Assembly: GCF_900142575.1 (NCBI RefSeq)
Contig: NZ_FRBI01000001.1
Location: forward strand, 1 to 61,298
Direction of reading: 5' to 3'
DNA: 61,298 nucleotides
Source of the DNA: Actinacidiphila paucisporea
GTDB taxonomy: Bacteria; Actinomycetota; Actinomycetes; Streptomycetales; Streptomycetaceae
Made by a program: the position numbers and the translations under genes. The notes below the pieces were generated by a model. That model searched no databases. It saw only the letters and a list, made by a program, of their open reading frames with translations, and had not been told where the DNA came from. Positions 1-8,914 of the stretch are shown one piece after another (the first letter of the stretch is position 1; every line of letters begins with the position of its first letter).

Positions 1-895
1 CGAGGCGGGTCAGGGCGAAGGCGGTGGTGGGGCTGGTGGCGTGGGCGTCGTGGATGAGGATCTGGTCGGGGTTGGTGGTGGTGGTGTCCACGACGGTCAG
101 GTCGCCGGTCGCGGGGTCGCGGATGACGCCTTTGGAGCCCAGGCCGTCGGGTGCGGGGGTGCCGAAGCGGATGGGTTGGCCGTGTTCGAGGCGGATGAGG
201 GCCTCGTGGGCGGTCGCGGAGTCTTTCAGGGCGTCGAAGGCGCCGTCGTTGAAGATGTTGCAGTTCTGGTAGATCTCCACCAGTGCGGTGCCGGGGTGGT
301 CGGCGGCGGCGCGCAGGACGGACTGGAGGTGTTTGCGGTCGGAGTCGATGGTGCGGGCCACGAAGCTTGCTTCGGCGCCGATGGCCAGGGAGAGGGGGTT
401 GAAGGGGGCGTCCAGGGATCCCATGGGGGTGGACTTGGTGATCTTCCCGGTCTCCGAGGTGGGGGAGTACTGGCCTTTGGTCAGGCCGTAGATGCGGTTG
501 TTGAACAGCAGGATCTTGAGGTTGACGTTCCTGCGCAGGGCGTGGATGAGGTGGTTCCCGCCGATCGAGAGGGCGTCGCCGTCGCCGGTGACGACCCAGA
601 CCGACAGGTCGCGGCGGGAGGTGGCAAGTCCGGTCGCGATGGCGGGGGCGCGGCCGTGGATGGAGTGCATGCCGTAGGTGTTCATGTAGTACGGGAAGCG
701 GGAGGAGCAGCCGATTCCTGAGATGAAGACGATGTTCTCGCGGGCCAGGCCGAGTTCGGGCATGAAGGACTGGACGGCGGCCAGGACGGCGTAGTCGCCG
801 CAGCCGGGGCACCAGCGGACTTCCTGGTCGGATTTGAAGTCTTTCATCGTCTGTGTGGCGGTGGCTTTGGGGACCAGGGTCAGGGCGTCAGTCAT
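1..895 (-). CDS. korB: 2-oxoacid:ferredoxin oxidoreductase, beta subunit (partial)
   Basis: This is the TPP-binding beta subunit of a 2-oxoacid (probably 2-oxoglutarate):ferredoxin oxidoreductase, which makes acyl-CoA, CO2 and reduced ferredoxin in the cytosol. A CPGCGD motif lies near residues 29-34. A GDGDALSIGGNH stretch followed by a FNNRIYGLTKGQ stretch forms the usual TPP/Mg site. The ATG start at 895 overlaps the korA stop as ATGA, so the two are translationally coupled. The 3' end lies left of the window, leaving about 298 residues visible. The family call is firm; the choice of 2-oxoglutarate over pyruvate is inferred. Confidence 0.93.
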   Translation of the reverse strand, partial: MTDALTLVPKATATQTMKDFKSDQEVRWCPGCGDYAVLAAVQSFMPELGLARENIVFISGIGCSSRFPYYMNTYGMHSIHGRAPAIATGLATSRRDLSVWVVTGDGDALSIGGNHLIHALRRNVNLKILLFNNRIYGLTKGQYSPTSETGKITKSTPMGSLDAPFNPLSLAIGAEASFVARTIDSDRKHLQSVLRAAADHPGTALVEIYQNCNIFNDGAFDALKDSATAHEALIRLEHGQPIRFGTPAPDGLGSKGVIRDPATGDLTVVDTTTTNPDQILIHDAHATSPTTAFALTRL

Positions 896-2853
896 GGCCG
901 AATCTCCTTCATGATCCCGGTGATGGCCTGGGCGAGTTGTTCGGCTTTGAAGGGCAGGCCGGTGACCTGGGTCAGGGAGCGGGTATCGACCAGGTAGGCG
1001 GCGCGCAGCAGGTGGGCGAGCTGGCCGAGGTTCATCTCGGGGACGATGACCTGCCGGTAGCCGGCCAGGGTGTGGGCGAGGTTGGCGGGGAAGGGGTTGA
1101 GGTGGCGCAGGTGGGCCTGTGCGATGGGTGTCCCGGTGCGGCGGATGCGCCGGACCGCGGCGGTGATCGGCCCGTAGGTCGACCCCCAGCCCAGCACCAG
1201 CGTCGTGGCCTCACCGGTGGGGTCGTCGACCTGGAGGTCGGGGACGGTGATGCCGGCGATTTTGGCCTGCCGGGTGCGGACCATCAGGTCGTGGTTGGCC
1301 GGGTCGTAGGAGATGTTGCCCGTGCCGTCCTGCTTCTCGATCCCGCCGATACGGTGTTCCAGGCCCGCGGTTCCGGGTACCGCCCAGGGCCGCGCCAACG
1401 TCTGCGGGTCGCGCAGGTAGGGCCAGAAGGTTTGCGTCCCGTCGGGGTCGGTGTGGTTGGGGGCGGTGGCGAAGTCCACCCGCAACTGGGGGAGTTCGCT
1501 GACCGCGGGGATGCGCCAGGGTTCGGAGCCGTTGGCGAGGTAGCCGTCGGAGAGCAGGAAGACCGGGGTGCGGTAGGCCACCGCGATACGGGCGGCTTCC
1601 AGGGCGGCGGTGAAGCAGTCCGCGGCGGTGGCCGGGGCGATCACCGGGACGGGTGCCTCACCGTTCCTGCCGTACATCGCCTGCAGCAGATCGGCCTGCT
1701 CGGTCTTGGTGGGCATGCCCGTCGAGGGGCCGCCGCGCTGGATGTCGACCACCAGCAGCGGCAACTCCAACGACACCGCGAGCCCGATCGTCTCGGACTT
1801 CAGCGCGACCCCGGGACCGGAGGTCGTGGTGACCGCCAGTGCCCCGCCGAACGCCGCGCCCAGGGCCGCGCCGATCGCGGCGATCTCGTCTTCGGCCTGG
1901 AAGGTCCGCACCCCGAAGTTCTTGTGGCGGGACAGTTCGTGGAGGATGTCGGAGGCCGGGGTGATCGGGTAGGAGCCCAGGAACAGCGGCAGGCCCGACT
2001 GCTTCGATGCGGCGATCAGCCCGTAGGACAGGGCCAGATTCCCCGAGATGTTCCGGTAGGTGCCCGGCGGGAATGCCGCCGACGCCGGTGCGACCTCGTA
2101 GGACACCGCGAAGTCCTCGGTGGTCTCCCCGAAATTCCAGCCCGCCCGGAATGCCGCCACGTTCGCCGCCGCGATATCCGGCTTCTTCGCGAACTTCCGC
2201 AACAGAAACGCTTCGGTGCCCGCGGTCGGGCGGTGATACATCCACGACAGCAATCCCAGAGCGAACATGTTCTTCGCCCGCTCGGCGTCTTTCCGTGCGA
2301 GGCCGGAGTCTTTGAGGGCCTCCAGGGTCAGTGTCGTCAAGGGCACCCGGTGGACCGCGAAGCCGGCCAGCGAGTCGTCGTCCAGCGGGCTGGCCGACCA
2401 GCCGACCTTCGCCAGCGCCCGCCGGGTGAACTCGTCGGTGTTCACGATGACCTCCGCACCCCGCGGCAGATCACCCAGATTCGCCTTCAACGCCGCCGGA
2501 TTCATCGCGACCAGCACATCCGGTGCGTCCCCCGGGGTGAGGATGTCATGGTCCGCGAAATGCAACTGGAACGACGACACCCCCGGCAACGTCCCCGCGG
2601 GCGCCCGGATCTCCGCCGGGAAATTCGGCAACGTCGACAGATCATTACCGAACGACGCCGTCTCCGACGTGAAACGATCACCCGTGAGCTGCATACCATC
2701 ACCGGAATCACCAGCGAACCGGATAATCACCCGGTCGAGGCGCCTGGTTTCTTTGGCCGGTTTGCGCTGATCACCTGATGCGTCGACGTCGACAACGATC
2801 GGCGGCTCTTCCGCGGTCCCCGCGGGGATGGGGCTGCTGACCTGGCTGGTCAC
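892..2853 (-). CDS. korA: 2-oxoacid:ferredoxin oxidoreductase, alpha subunit with fused gamma domain
   Basis: The 653-residue partner of korB joins an N-terminal gamma domain (FAGDSGDGMQLTGDRF near the start, CoA/TPP side) to the alpha pyrimidine-binding region (the GSYPITPASDILHELS stretch). That is the fused gamma-alpha layout of the KorAB type. I chose the GTG at 2853 because GAAGGAGGT stands 8 nt before it. A longer in-frame start at 2892 has no such site. The reduced ferredoxin it makes could feed the nearby partial complex I. The neighbouring genes support a role in aerobic respiration rather than anaerobic fermentation, but that is inference. Confidence 0.93.
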   Translation of the reverse strand: MTSQVSSPIPAGTAEEPPIVVDVDASGDQRKPAKETRRLDRVIIRFAGDSGDGMQLTGDRFTSETASFGNDLSTLPNFPAEIRAPAGTLPGVSSFQLHFADHDILTPGDAPDVLVAMNPAALKANLGDLPRGAEVIVNTDEFTRRALAKVGWSASPLDDDSLAGFAVHRVPLTTLTLEALKDSGLARKDAERAKNMFALGLLSWMYHRPTAGTEAFLLRKFAKKPDIAAANVAAFRAGWNFGETTEDFAVSYEVAPASAAFPPGTYRNISGNLALSYGLIAASKQSGLPLFLGSYPITPASDILHELSRHKNFGVRTFQAEDEIAAIGAALGAAFGGALAVTTTSGPGVALKSETIGLAVSLELPLLVVDIQRGGPSTGMPTKTEQADLLQAMYGRNGEAPVPVIAPATAADCFTAALEAARIAVAYRTPVFLLSDGYLANGSEPWRIPAVSELPQLRVDFATAPNHTDPDGTQTFWPYLRDPQTLARPWAVPGTAGLEHRIGGIEKQDGTGNISYDPANHDLMVRTRQAKIAGITVPDLQVDDPTGEATTLVLGWGSTYGPITAAVRRIRRTGTPIAQAHLRHLNPFPANLAHTLAGYRQVIVPEMNLGQLAHLLRAAYLVDTRSLTQVTGLPFKAEQLAQAITGIMKEIRP

Positions 2854-2899
2854 TGAAACGGACCTCCTTCGAGGCGGCGGCTCACCGGTCATCGTACGG

Positions 2900-2918
2900 C
2901 GGTAAGGCTCGCCTTCCC
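2900..2918 (-). promoter_or_regulatory. possible iron-box-like operator upstream of korA
   Basis: A partly palindromic block centred on AAGGCTCGCCTT lies about 50 nt upstream of the chosen korA start. It matches roughly 12 of 19 positions of the DmdR/DtxR-type iron box as I remember it. The position suits an operator and KorAB needs iron-sulfur partners, but the match is incomplete and could be chance in high-GC DNA. Confidence 0.25.
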
Positions 2919-3021
2919 CGGACGTCCGGGCAACTGGGAGGCGCGCGTACGATCCAATGTCCCAGCACGTGAGACGCCGTCTCGCCCACCGATACGCCTG
3001 CGGGAGCGAAGCCCGCGTACC

Positions 3022-3693
3022 TCAGGAGTTGAGGTAGGTGAGCACCGCCAGCACCCGACGGTGATCCCCGTCACTTGGGGCCAGGCCCAGCTTCAGGAAG
3101 ATGTTGCTGACGTGCTTCTCCACCGCCCCGTCGCTGACCACCAGCTGCTTGGCGACGGCCGAGTTCGTACGCCCCTCGGCCATCAGGCCGAGCACCTCGC
3201 GTTCTCGCGGAGTGAGATGGGCCAGCACATGCTGCTTGCGGCTGCGGCCGAGCAGCTGGGCGACCACCTCGGGGTCCAGGGCGGTACCCCCCTCGGCCAC
3301 CCTGACCACGGCGTCCACGAATTCGCGGACGTCGGCGACGCGGTCCTTGAGGAGGTAGCCCACCCCGCGGCTGCTGCCCGCGAGCAGCTCGGTCGCGTAC
3401 TGCTCTTCCACATACTGAGACAGCACCAGGACGCCGACCTCCGGGTGCTCCCGGCGCAGCTGCACCGCCGCGCGGACGCCCTCGTCGGTGTGGGTGGGGG
3501 GCATCCGGACGTCGGCGACGACCACGTCGGGTGCCGCGCCCTGCGCCGCGAGTTCGTCGACCGCCTTGATCAGGCCGACCGCGTCGCCGACACCGGCCAC
3601 CACGTCGTGGCCGCGATCGGTCAGCAGCCGCGTCAGACCGTCCCGCAGCAGTACCGAATCCTCGGCGATGACCACTCGCACCTTGTCCTCCAC
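3022..3693 (-). CDS. NarL/LuxR-family response regulator
   Basis: The protein has about 223 residues. A receiver domain (VVIAEDSVLLRDGL at the start, phospho-acceptor Asp in VVVADVRMP, conserved Lys in YLLKDR) is followed by a LuxR-type helix-turn-helix (LTPREREVLGLMAEGRTN, then GAVEKHVSNIFLKLGL). It should be a cytosolic transcription factor activated by phosphorylation. The GTG at 3693 is preferred because GGGGAG precedes it and the receiver begins at once; an upstream ATG at 3777 would add an unrelated tail. Two sensor kinases of the matching NarX/DesK-like class lie 1.2-4 kb away and are the likely partners. Confidence 0.9.
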   Translation of the reverse strand: MEDKVRVVIAEDSVLLRDGLTRLLTDRGHDVVAGVGDAVGLIKAVDELAAQGAAPDVVVADVRMPPTHTDEGVRAAVQLRREHPEVGVLVLSQYVEEQYATELLAGSSRGVGYLLKDRVADVREFVDAVVRVAEGGTALDPEVVAQLLGRSRKQHVLAHLTPREREVLGLMAEGRTNSAVAKQLVVSDGAVEKHVSNIFLKLGLAPSDGDHRRVLAVLTYLNS

Positions 3694-3842
3694 CGTTCCG
3701 CGCTCCCCCGTGTCCGACTGACCCGACCAGCATCCCAGCATCGGCGGGCCAATGGGGAATACGGTTGCCGTGGGCAAGGTTGCGCCCGACAGCCGGGTGG
3801 GCGCCGCGATCTGACGCGCGGCGGCCAGGGAGAGGAGTGCGC

Positions 3843-4814
3843 GTGCACGCGGTCGGATTCGACGTCAACGGCGGCCCCGAGGTGCTGCGGCAGCTGGAAC
3901 TGCCCGCTCCCGCGCCAGGACCTGGGCAGGTGCTCGTCCGGGTCGCGTACGCCGGCGTCAATTACGGCGAACTCCAGCACGTGCTGGGCGACTTCGGGCC
4001 GCCCAGCGGGCCGCGCGGGGTGGACGTGCCCGGGTTCGAGGTCTCCGGCGTGATCGCCGCGCTCGGGCCCGGCGTCGGCGGCCTCGCGGTCGGCGACCCG
4101 GTCGCCGCGTACCTGCCGGACGGCGGCGGTTACGCCGAATACGCCGTCGCGTCCGCCGAGTTCGTCTTCCCGCTGGACGGGATATCGCTGCGGGACGGCG
4201 GCGGCGCCGCCCTCGTCCTGACCACCGCCTACGGCGTCCTGACCGGCGCGGCCCGGCTGCGGGCCGGCGACACCGTCCTGATCCACGCGGCGGCCGGCGG
4301 AGTCGGCTCCGCGGCCGCGCAGATCGCCCGGGCACTGGGCGCCGCCGCGGTGCACGGGACCGTGGGATCGGCGGAGAAGGCCGCCTACGCCAAGCGCTTC
4401 GGCTACGACGCGATCCACCTCAGGGACGCCTTCGCCGACCGGCTGCGCGACCTCGACGTCGTCCTCGACCCGGTCGGCGGCACGACCCGGCTCGCCAGCC
4501 TTGCCCTGCTGGCCCCCTTCGGCCGGCTGGCCGTCTACGGCGAGGCGGCCCGCGAAGGCGACCTCACCCTCCCCGTGCTCCCCTTCTGGAAGAGCAACCG
4601 CTCCCTGACCGGCTACAACATCGCCGACCTCGCGCGCCGCGCCCCCCGCACGGTCCGCGGCCACGCCCTCTCCGCCTTCGCCCTGCTGGCCTCGGGCGCG
4701 ATCCGCCTCGACGTCACCGCCGAACATCCGCTGCCGGAGGCGGCCGCCGCCCTCGCGGCCATGCGGGCCGGGCGCACGGTGGGCAAGACGCTCCTGGCGG
4801 TGGATCCGCGCTGA
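3843..4814 (+). CDS. zinc-type alcohol dehydrogenase-like / quinone oxidoreductase (MDR family)
   Basis: The 323-residue product looks like an NADPH-dependent quinone oxidoreductase of the medium-chain dehydrogenase/reductase family. It has an N-terminal GroES-like fold (YAGVNYGE, then GVDVPGFEVSGVIAALG) and a Rossmann part with the HAAAGGVGSAAAQIARALGA nucleotide-binding signature. The zinc-binding cysteines of classical alcohol dehydrogenases are absent, which suits the QOR subgroup. The GTG start at 3843 has AGAGGAG just upstream. It lies alone on this strand between the response regulator and the sensor kinases. The substrate cannot be inferred. Confidence 0.85.
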   Translation: MHAVGFDVNGGPEVLRQLELPAPAPGPGQVLVRVAYAGVNYGELQHVLGDFGPPSGPRGVDVPGFEVSGVIAALGPGVGGLAVGDPVAAYLPDGGGYAEYAVASAEFVFPLDGISLRDGGGAALVLTTAYGVLTGAARLRAGDTVLIHAAAGGVGSAAAQIARALGAAAVHGTVGSAEKAAYAKRFGYDAIHLRDAFADRLRDLDVVLDPVGGTTRLASLALLAPFGRLAVYGEAAREGDLTLPVLPFWKSNRSLTGYNIADLARRAPRTVRGHALSAFALLASGAIRLDVTAEHPLPEAAAALAAMRAGRTVGKTLLAVDPR

Positions 4815-4845
4815 GCCGCCCCCCGCCCGCGCGACCCGGGAAGGG

Positions 4846-6198
4846 TCACGCCCGCCAGGGCAGCTCGGCGGTGATACGGGTCGGGCCGCCGGCCGGGGAG
4901 TCGACGGCCAGGACACCGTCGACGGAGTCGAGGCGTTCCGCGAGGCCGGCCAGGCCCGAGCCGGCCGCCAGGGAGGCGCCGCCGCGCCCGTTGTCGTAGA
5001 CGTAGAGCATCAGCCGGTCCTCGACCTGCCAGACGTCGACCGAGGCGCGCGCGGCGCCACTGTGCTTGCTGACGTTCTGCAGCAGTTCCGAGACGGTGAA
5101 GTAGGCGATGCCCTCGATGGCGGGCACGGGCCTGGCCGGCAGGTCGACGGTCACGGTGACGGGGACGGTGCAGCGGGCGGCGACCGCGGACAGCGCCGCG
5201 TCGAGGCCGCGGTCGGTGAGGATCGCCGGGTGGATGCCGCGGGCGAGGTCGCGCAGCTCCTGCAGGGCGATCTTGACCTCGCCGTGCGCCTCCTCGACCA
5301 TCGCGGCGCCGACCGCCGGGTCCTCCAGCAGCTTCTCCTTGGCCAAGCCCAGGTCCATGGCCAGGGCCACCAGCCGGGCCTGGGCGCCGTCGTGCAGGTC
5401 GCGCTCGATGCGCCGCAGGTCGGCGGCCGCGGTGTCGACCACGACCCCGCGGTCGGACTCCAGCTCGGTGACCCGGTCGTCCAGCCGCGACGGCCCGAGC
5501 AGGCCGTGGACCAGGATCCGGTCCACGTGCGCCATCCCGCGGATGGCCCACGGAGTGACCAGCACCAGCAGCCCGCCGACGACCACGCACAGCACCATGT
5601 CCGCCGGGGTGTGCAGCCACCAGCCGTGCCGGCCGTCACCGCTGCCGTAGATCTGCAGCCCGTCCTGCCCGAAGTAGACCGGGAAGACCCAGCGCCAGAG
5701 CGGGTACGTCAGCAGGCCCCACCCGTAGGTGAAGAGGCTGACGGAGACGGTGAAGGTGATGATGCCCCACGGGAAGTGCAGCAGGGTGTAGATGGCGTGC
5801 CGCCAGTTGACGCCGCTGCCGAGCTGGGCGCCCATCCGGGCCAGGAAGCCGCGGCCCTTGGTGCGGACCGGCCCCGGCTCGTCCACGTCCAGCAGCAGCA
5901 GCGCACGCGCCCGGCCGCGCTCGACCCGCCCGATCGCCCGGCACCCGCCGAGTGTCAGCACCAGCAGCGGCAGACCCACGAAGGTGATGAGCAGGCCCGC
6001 GCTGAGCGAGAGCATCGTGACGGTCCACACGAAGCCGGTGATCGCCATCGGCAGGTTCAGCAGCGCGTAGCCGAACTCGCGCCAGGTCCGCGCCTCGAAG
6101 GGCGCGCGTATCGCGGCCGGGACCCTGTGCCGCGCCTGCTCTTGCCCCTGGTAGCCGTACGCCATGGTCGGACCCGTCCTCTCCGCACTGCTTGTCAT
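4846..6198 (-). CDS. membrane sensor histidine kinase (HisKA_3 type), copy 1
   Basis: The protein has about 450 residues. An N-terminal region with several hydrophobic segments (a four-helix sensor-like domain with a repeated FAYALLNLPMAI/LLHFPWGIITF pattern) precedes the dimerisation and phosphorylation box ERDLHDGAQARLVALAMDLG. The HATPase domain has the N-box SELLQNVSKHS and the G-box DNGRGGA...GSGLAGLAERL. It should autophosphorylate the His and pass phosphate to a NarL-type regulator, probably the one at 3022-3693. I chose the ATG at 6198 because a GGTGGGGGG purine tract precedes it. It is a close paralogue of the kinase at 6422-7648. Confidence 0.9.
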   Translation of the reverse strand: MTSSAERTGPTMAYGYQGQEQARHRVPAAIRAPFEARTWREFGYALLNLPMAITGFVWTVTMLSLSAGLLITFVGLPLLVLTLGGCRAIGRVERGRARALLLLDVDEPGPVRTKGRGFLARMGAQLGSGVNWRHAIYTLLHFPWGIITFTVSVSLFTYGWGLLTYPLWRWVFPVYFGQDGLQIYGSGDGRHGWWLHTPADMVLCVVVGGLLVLVTPWAIRGMAHVDRILVHGLLGPSRLDDRVTELESDRGVVVDTAAADLRRIERDLHDGAQARLVALAMDLGLAKEKLLEDPAVGAAMVEEAHGEVKIALQELRDLARGIHPAILTDRGLDAALSAVAARCTVPVTVTVDLPARPVPAIEGIAYFTVSELLQNVSKHSGAARASVDVWQVEDRLMLYVYDNGRGGASLAAGSGLAGLAERLDSVDGVLAVDSPAGGPTRITAELPWRA

Positions 6199-6311
6199 AC
6201 CCCCCACCTTGGCCTTTCGCCGCCGCGGGCCCCATGGTGCGCATCGGTCTCTTGGGGGTGGGGCTACCCCTACCAGCCCCGAGGACGGCGCTTCCCCCAC
6301 CGCGGACGGCA

Positions 6312-6451
6312 GCGCTCTACGGCCGGCGGAAGTCCCGGTTGCGGAAGCGCTCTACGGCCGGCGGAGGTCCCGGTCGCGGAAGTGCTCTATGGCCCGCGGA
6401 GGTCCCGGTCGCGGAAGTGCGCTACGGCCGGCGGAAGTCCCGGTTGCGCCA
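6312..6451. repeat. four tandem 35-bp repeats derived from a kinase 3' end
   Basis: Four head-to-tail units of 35 bp start at 6312, 6347, 6382 and 6417. They are nearly identical around the core GGCGGAGGTCCCGGTCGCGG. The last unit contains the final codons and stop (6422-6424) of the second sensor kinase, so the other three look like copies of that gene's 3' end. They fill most of the gap between the two kinases. Confidence 0.9.
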
Positions 6452-7648
6452 GGGGAGTTCGGCCGTGACGACGGTCGGGCCGCCCGGCGGGGAGGCGACG
6501 ACGAAGAGCCCGTCGACGGAGTCGAGGCGTTCAGCGAGGCCGGCCAGGCCCGAGCCGGCCGCCACGTCGGCGCCCCCGCGCCCGTCGTCGCGGACCTGGG
6601 CCATCAGCCGGTCCGCGTCCCGCCAGACGTCGACGGAGGCGTGCCCGGCGCCACTGTGCTTGCTGACGTTCTGCAGCAGCTCCGAGACGGTGAAGTAGGC
6701 GATGCCCTCGATCGCCTCCGCCGGCCTGGCCGGCAGGTCGACGGTCACGGTGACGGGGACGGTGCAGCGGGCGGCGACCGCGGACAGCGCCGCGTCGAGG
6801 CCGCGGTCGGTGAGGATCGCCGGGTGGATGCCGCGGGCGAGGTCGCGCAGCTCCTGCAGGGCGATCTTGACCTCGCCGTGCGCCTCGTCGACCATGCGGG
6901 CGGCGGCCTCGGGGTCTTCGAGCAGCTTCTCCCGCGCCAGGCCCAGGTCCATGGCCAGGGCGACCAGCCGGGCCTGGGCGCCGTCGTGCAGGTCGCGCTC
7001 GATGCGCCGCAGGTCGGCAGCGGCGGTGTCGACCACCACCCCGCGGTCGGACTCCAGCTCCGCGATCCGCTGCTCCAGCTCGTCCGACGGCTGGAGCAGC
7101 CCGCGGACGAGCGCCCGGTCCACTGCCGACATCCCGCGGGACAGGAACGGCAGGACGGGCCAGGCGACGAAGAGCGAGGTCAGCGTCACGACGAAGGTGA
7201 CGATGCCCCACGGCAGCCGGATCGCCAGATACAGCGCGTGCCGCCAGGCCACCGGGTCCTTGAGCGTCACCCACAGCCAGGGCAGGAAGCCGAAGGTGCC
7301 GGGCCGCAGCGGCCGCGGCTCCTCGATCTGCACGCCCAGCAGCGCCCGCGCCCTGGCGCGCTCCACGGCGCCGAGCATCCGGCAGCCGATCAGGCTCACG
7401 GAGAGCAGCGGCAGCCCGATCACGGTGACGGACAGCCCCGCGCCGACCGACAGCGTGGTGACGACGTAGACGAAGCCGACGATCGCCATCGGGAGATTCA
7501 GCAGCAGGTTCAGGATCTCCTTCCACGTCACGGCGTCGAAGGCGAAACGCGGCGGCGGGAGGGGCGCACCGCCGGACCGGTCGGCCCGGTCGGCCGCCGT
7601 GGCCGTGGCCGTGGCGCTGCTGTATGTCGAGGGCGGCGAGGCGTTCAT
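6422..7648 (-). CDS. membrane sensor histidine kinase (HisKA_3 type), copy 2
   Basis: The 408-residue product shares the plan and much exact sequence with the kinase at 4846-6198. It has hydrophobic N-terminal segments, the H-box ERDLHDGAQARLVALAMDLG, the N-box SELLQNVSKHSGAG and the ATP-lid region DDGRGGADVAAGSGLAGLAERL. The central kinase core is almost unchanged, while the membrane sensor part and the C-terminus differ. This suggests a recent duplication with divergence of input. Both probably signal to the same response regulator. The ATG at 7648 has only a weak GGCAGG-like site upstream. Confidence 0.9.
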   Translation of the reverse strand: MNASPPSTYSSATATATAADRADRSGGAPLPPPRFAFDAVTWKEILNLLLNLPMAIVGFVYVVTTLSVGAGLSVTVIGLPLLSVSLIGCRMLGAVERARARALLGVQIEEPRPLRPGTFGFLPWLWVTLKDPVAWRHALYLAIRLPWGIVTFVVTLTSLFVAWPVLPFLSRGMSAVDRALVRGLLQPSDELEQRIAELESDRGVVVDTAAADLRRIERDLHDGAQARLVALAMDLGLAREKLLEDPEAAARMVDEAHGEVKIALQELRDLARGIHPAILTDRGLDAALSAVAARCTVPVTVTVDLPARPAEAIEGIAYFTVSELLQNVSKHSGAGHASVDVWRDADRLMAQVRDDGRGGADVAAGSGLAGLAERLDSVDGLFVVASPPGGPTVVTAELPWRNRDFRRP

Positions 7649-7886
7649 GACACCAGCCTGCCGGGGAAGCGGCCTCCCGCGCCATGGGGTGAGTAGGCCG
7701 GACGTGGGTGGGGTTATCCCCAGGTCGGCCGGTACGGGGACGGCCCGGGGCCGGAAGGCACCGGCGGCGGATGGAGCCGATCAGGCCAGGGCCTAGACTC
7801 CCTCCGTATAGATCGGCTAAAGATCCACCGGATCAACTGGACACCACCGGTCGATGAGTGAACGAGTCAACGAGGGGCGGACGGAC

Positions 7887-8255
7887 GTGGACTACTTCCA
7901 CGGCTACTCGGTGGTCGGCCTGGTCGCGGTCGTCGGTGTGCTCTTCGTGTCCGTCGCCTTCGCCTCCGGCCGCCTGCTGCGGCCGGTCGTGCCGACGCCG
8001 GAGAAGATGCTCACCTACGAGTGCGGGGTCGACCCGGTCGGCGGGGACTGGGCGCACACCCAGATCCGCTACTACGTGTACTCCTTCCTGTACGTGATCT
8101 TCGCGGTCGACGCGATCTTCCTCTTCCCCTGGGCGACGGTCTTCGCCGCGCCCGGCTACGGGGGCGCGACGCTGGTGGAGATGTTCGTCTTCCTCGGCTT
8201 CCTCGCCGTCGGGCTGCTCTACGCCTGGAAGAAGGGCGTCCTGGAATGGACCTGA
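7887..8255 (+). CDS. nuoA: NADH-quinone oxidoreductase subunit A
   Basis: A small membrane subunit of complex I with about 122 residues and three hydrophobic helices. The conserved loop YECGVDPVG ends at the Cys region typical of subunit A and is followed by [21 protein letters not shown]. It is the first gene of a compact ten-gene operon. I prefer the GTG at 7887 because GAGGGG lies 9 nt upstream; the ATG at 7854 has no visible ribosome site but would keep the frame. The end overlaps nuoB by 10 bp. Confidence 0.9.
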   Translation: MDYFHGYSVVGLVAVVGVLFVSVAFASGRLLRPVVPTPEKMLTYECGVDPVGGDWAHTQIRYYVYSFLYVIFAVDAIFLFPWATVFAAPGYGGATLVEMFVFLGFLAVGLLYAWKKGVLEWT

Positions 8256-8914
8256 CCCCCGCCGCCCCGGGCGCCACCCCGGCCGATCCCGCCGCCTCGG
8301 GCGCGCCGGGCGGTGCCTCCGTCGCGCCCCCCGAGCTGCTGCCCGAGCCGCGCCGGCTCGGCACGCTGTCCCGGCTCGCGCCGCAGCCCATGAAGGTGGT
8401 CCTGAACTGGGGCCGCCGCTACAGCCTGTGGGTCTTCAACTTCGGGCTCGCGTGCTGCGCCATCGAGTTCATCGCCGCGTCCATGTCGCGGCACGACTTC
8501 ATCCGGCTCGGCGTGATCCCCTTCGCGCCGGGGCCGCGGCAGGCCGACCTGATGATCGTCTCGGGCACGGTGACCGACAAGATGGCGCCGGCCGTCAAGC
8601 GGCTCTACGAGCAGATGCCCGAGCCGAAGTACGTCATCTCCTTCGGCGCCTGCTCCAACTGCGGCGGCCCGTACTGGGACTCGTACTCGGTGACCAAGGG
8701 CGTCGACCAGATCATCCCGGTCGACGTCTACGTCCCCGGCTGCCCGCCGCGGCCCGAGGCACTGCTCCAGGGCATCCTCAAGCTCCAGGAGAAGATCGCC
8801 CGCGAGTCGCTGGGGGAGCGGTACGCGCCCGCCAAGCCCTCCGTCCAGGCGCTGACCAGCGGGCTCGTCACCGCGCCCGCGCCGCCCGCCGCGGACGCCG
8901 GGGACACGCCGTGA
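8246..8914 (+). CDS. nuoB: NADH-quinone oxidoreductase subunit B
   Basis: The 222-residue subunit carries the terminal N2 iron-sulfur cluster of complex I. The ligand cysteines are visible in [18 protein letters not shown] and [12 protein letters not shown] proline/alanine-rich N-terminal extension of about 45 residues precedes the usual domain. The ATG at 8246 lies inside the end of nuoA, which fits tight translational coupling. Its last bases overlap the GTG start of nuoC. Confidence 0.95.
   Translation: MDLTPAAPGATPADPAASGAPGGASVAPPELLPEPRRLGTLSRLAPQPMKVVLNWGRRYSLWVFNFGLACCAIEFIAASMSRHDFIRLGVIPFAPGPRQADLMIVSGTVTDKMAPAVKRLYEQMPEPKYVISFGACSNCGGPYWDSYSVTKGVDQIIPVDVYVPGCPPRPEALLQGILKLQEKIARESLGERYAPAKPSVQALTSGLVTAPAPPAADAGDTP

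Noticed and set aside
853..2778. A 641-codon open frame opposite korA
   Set aside because: It mirrors the codon pattern of a well-supported gene, is rich in Gly/Arg/Gln and has no domain.
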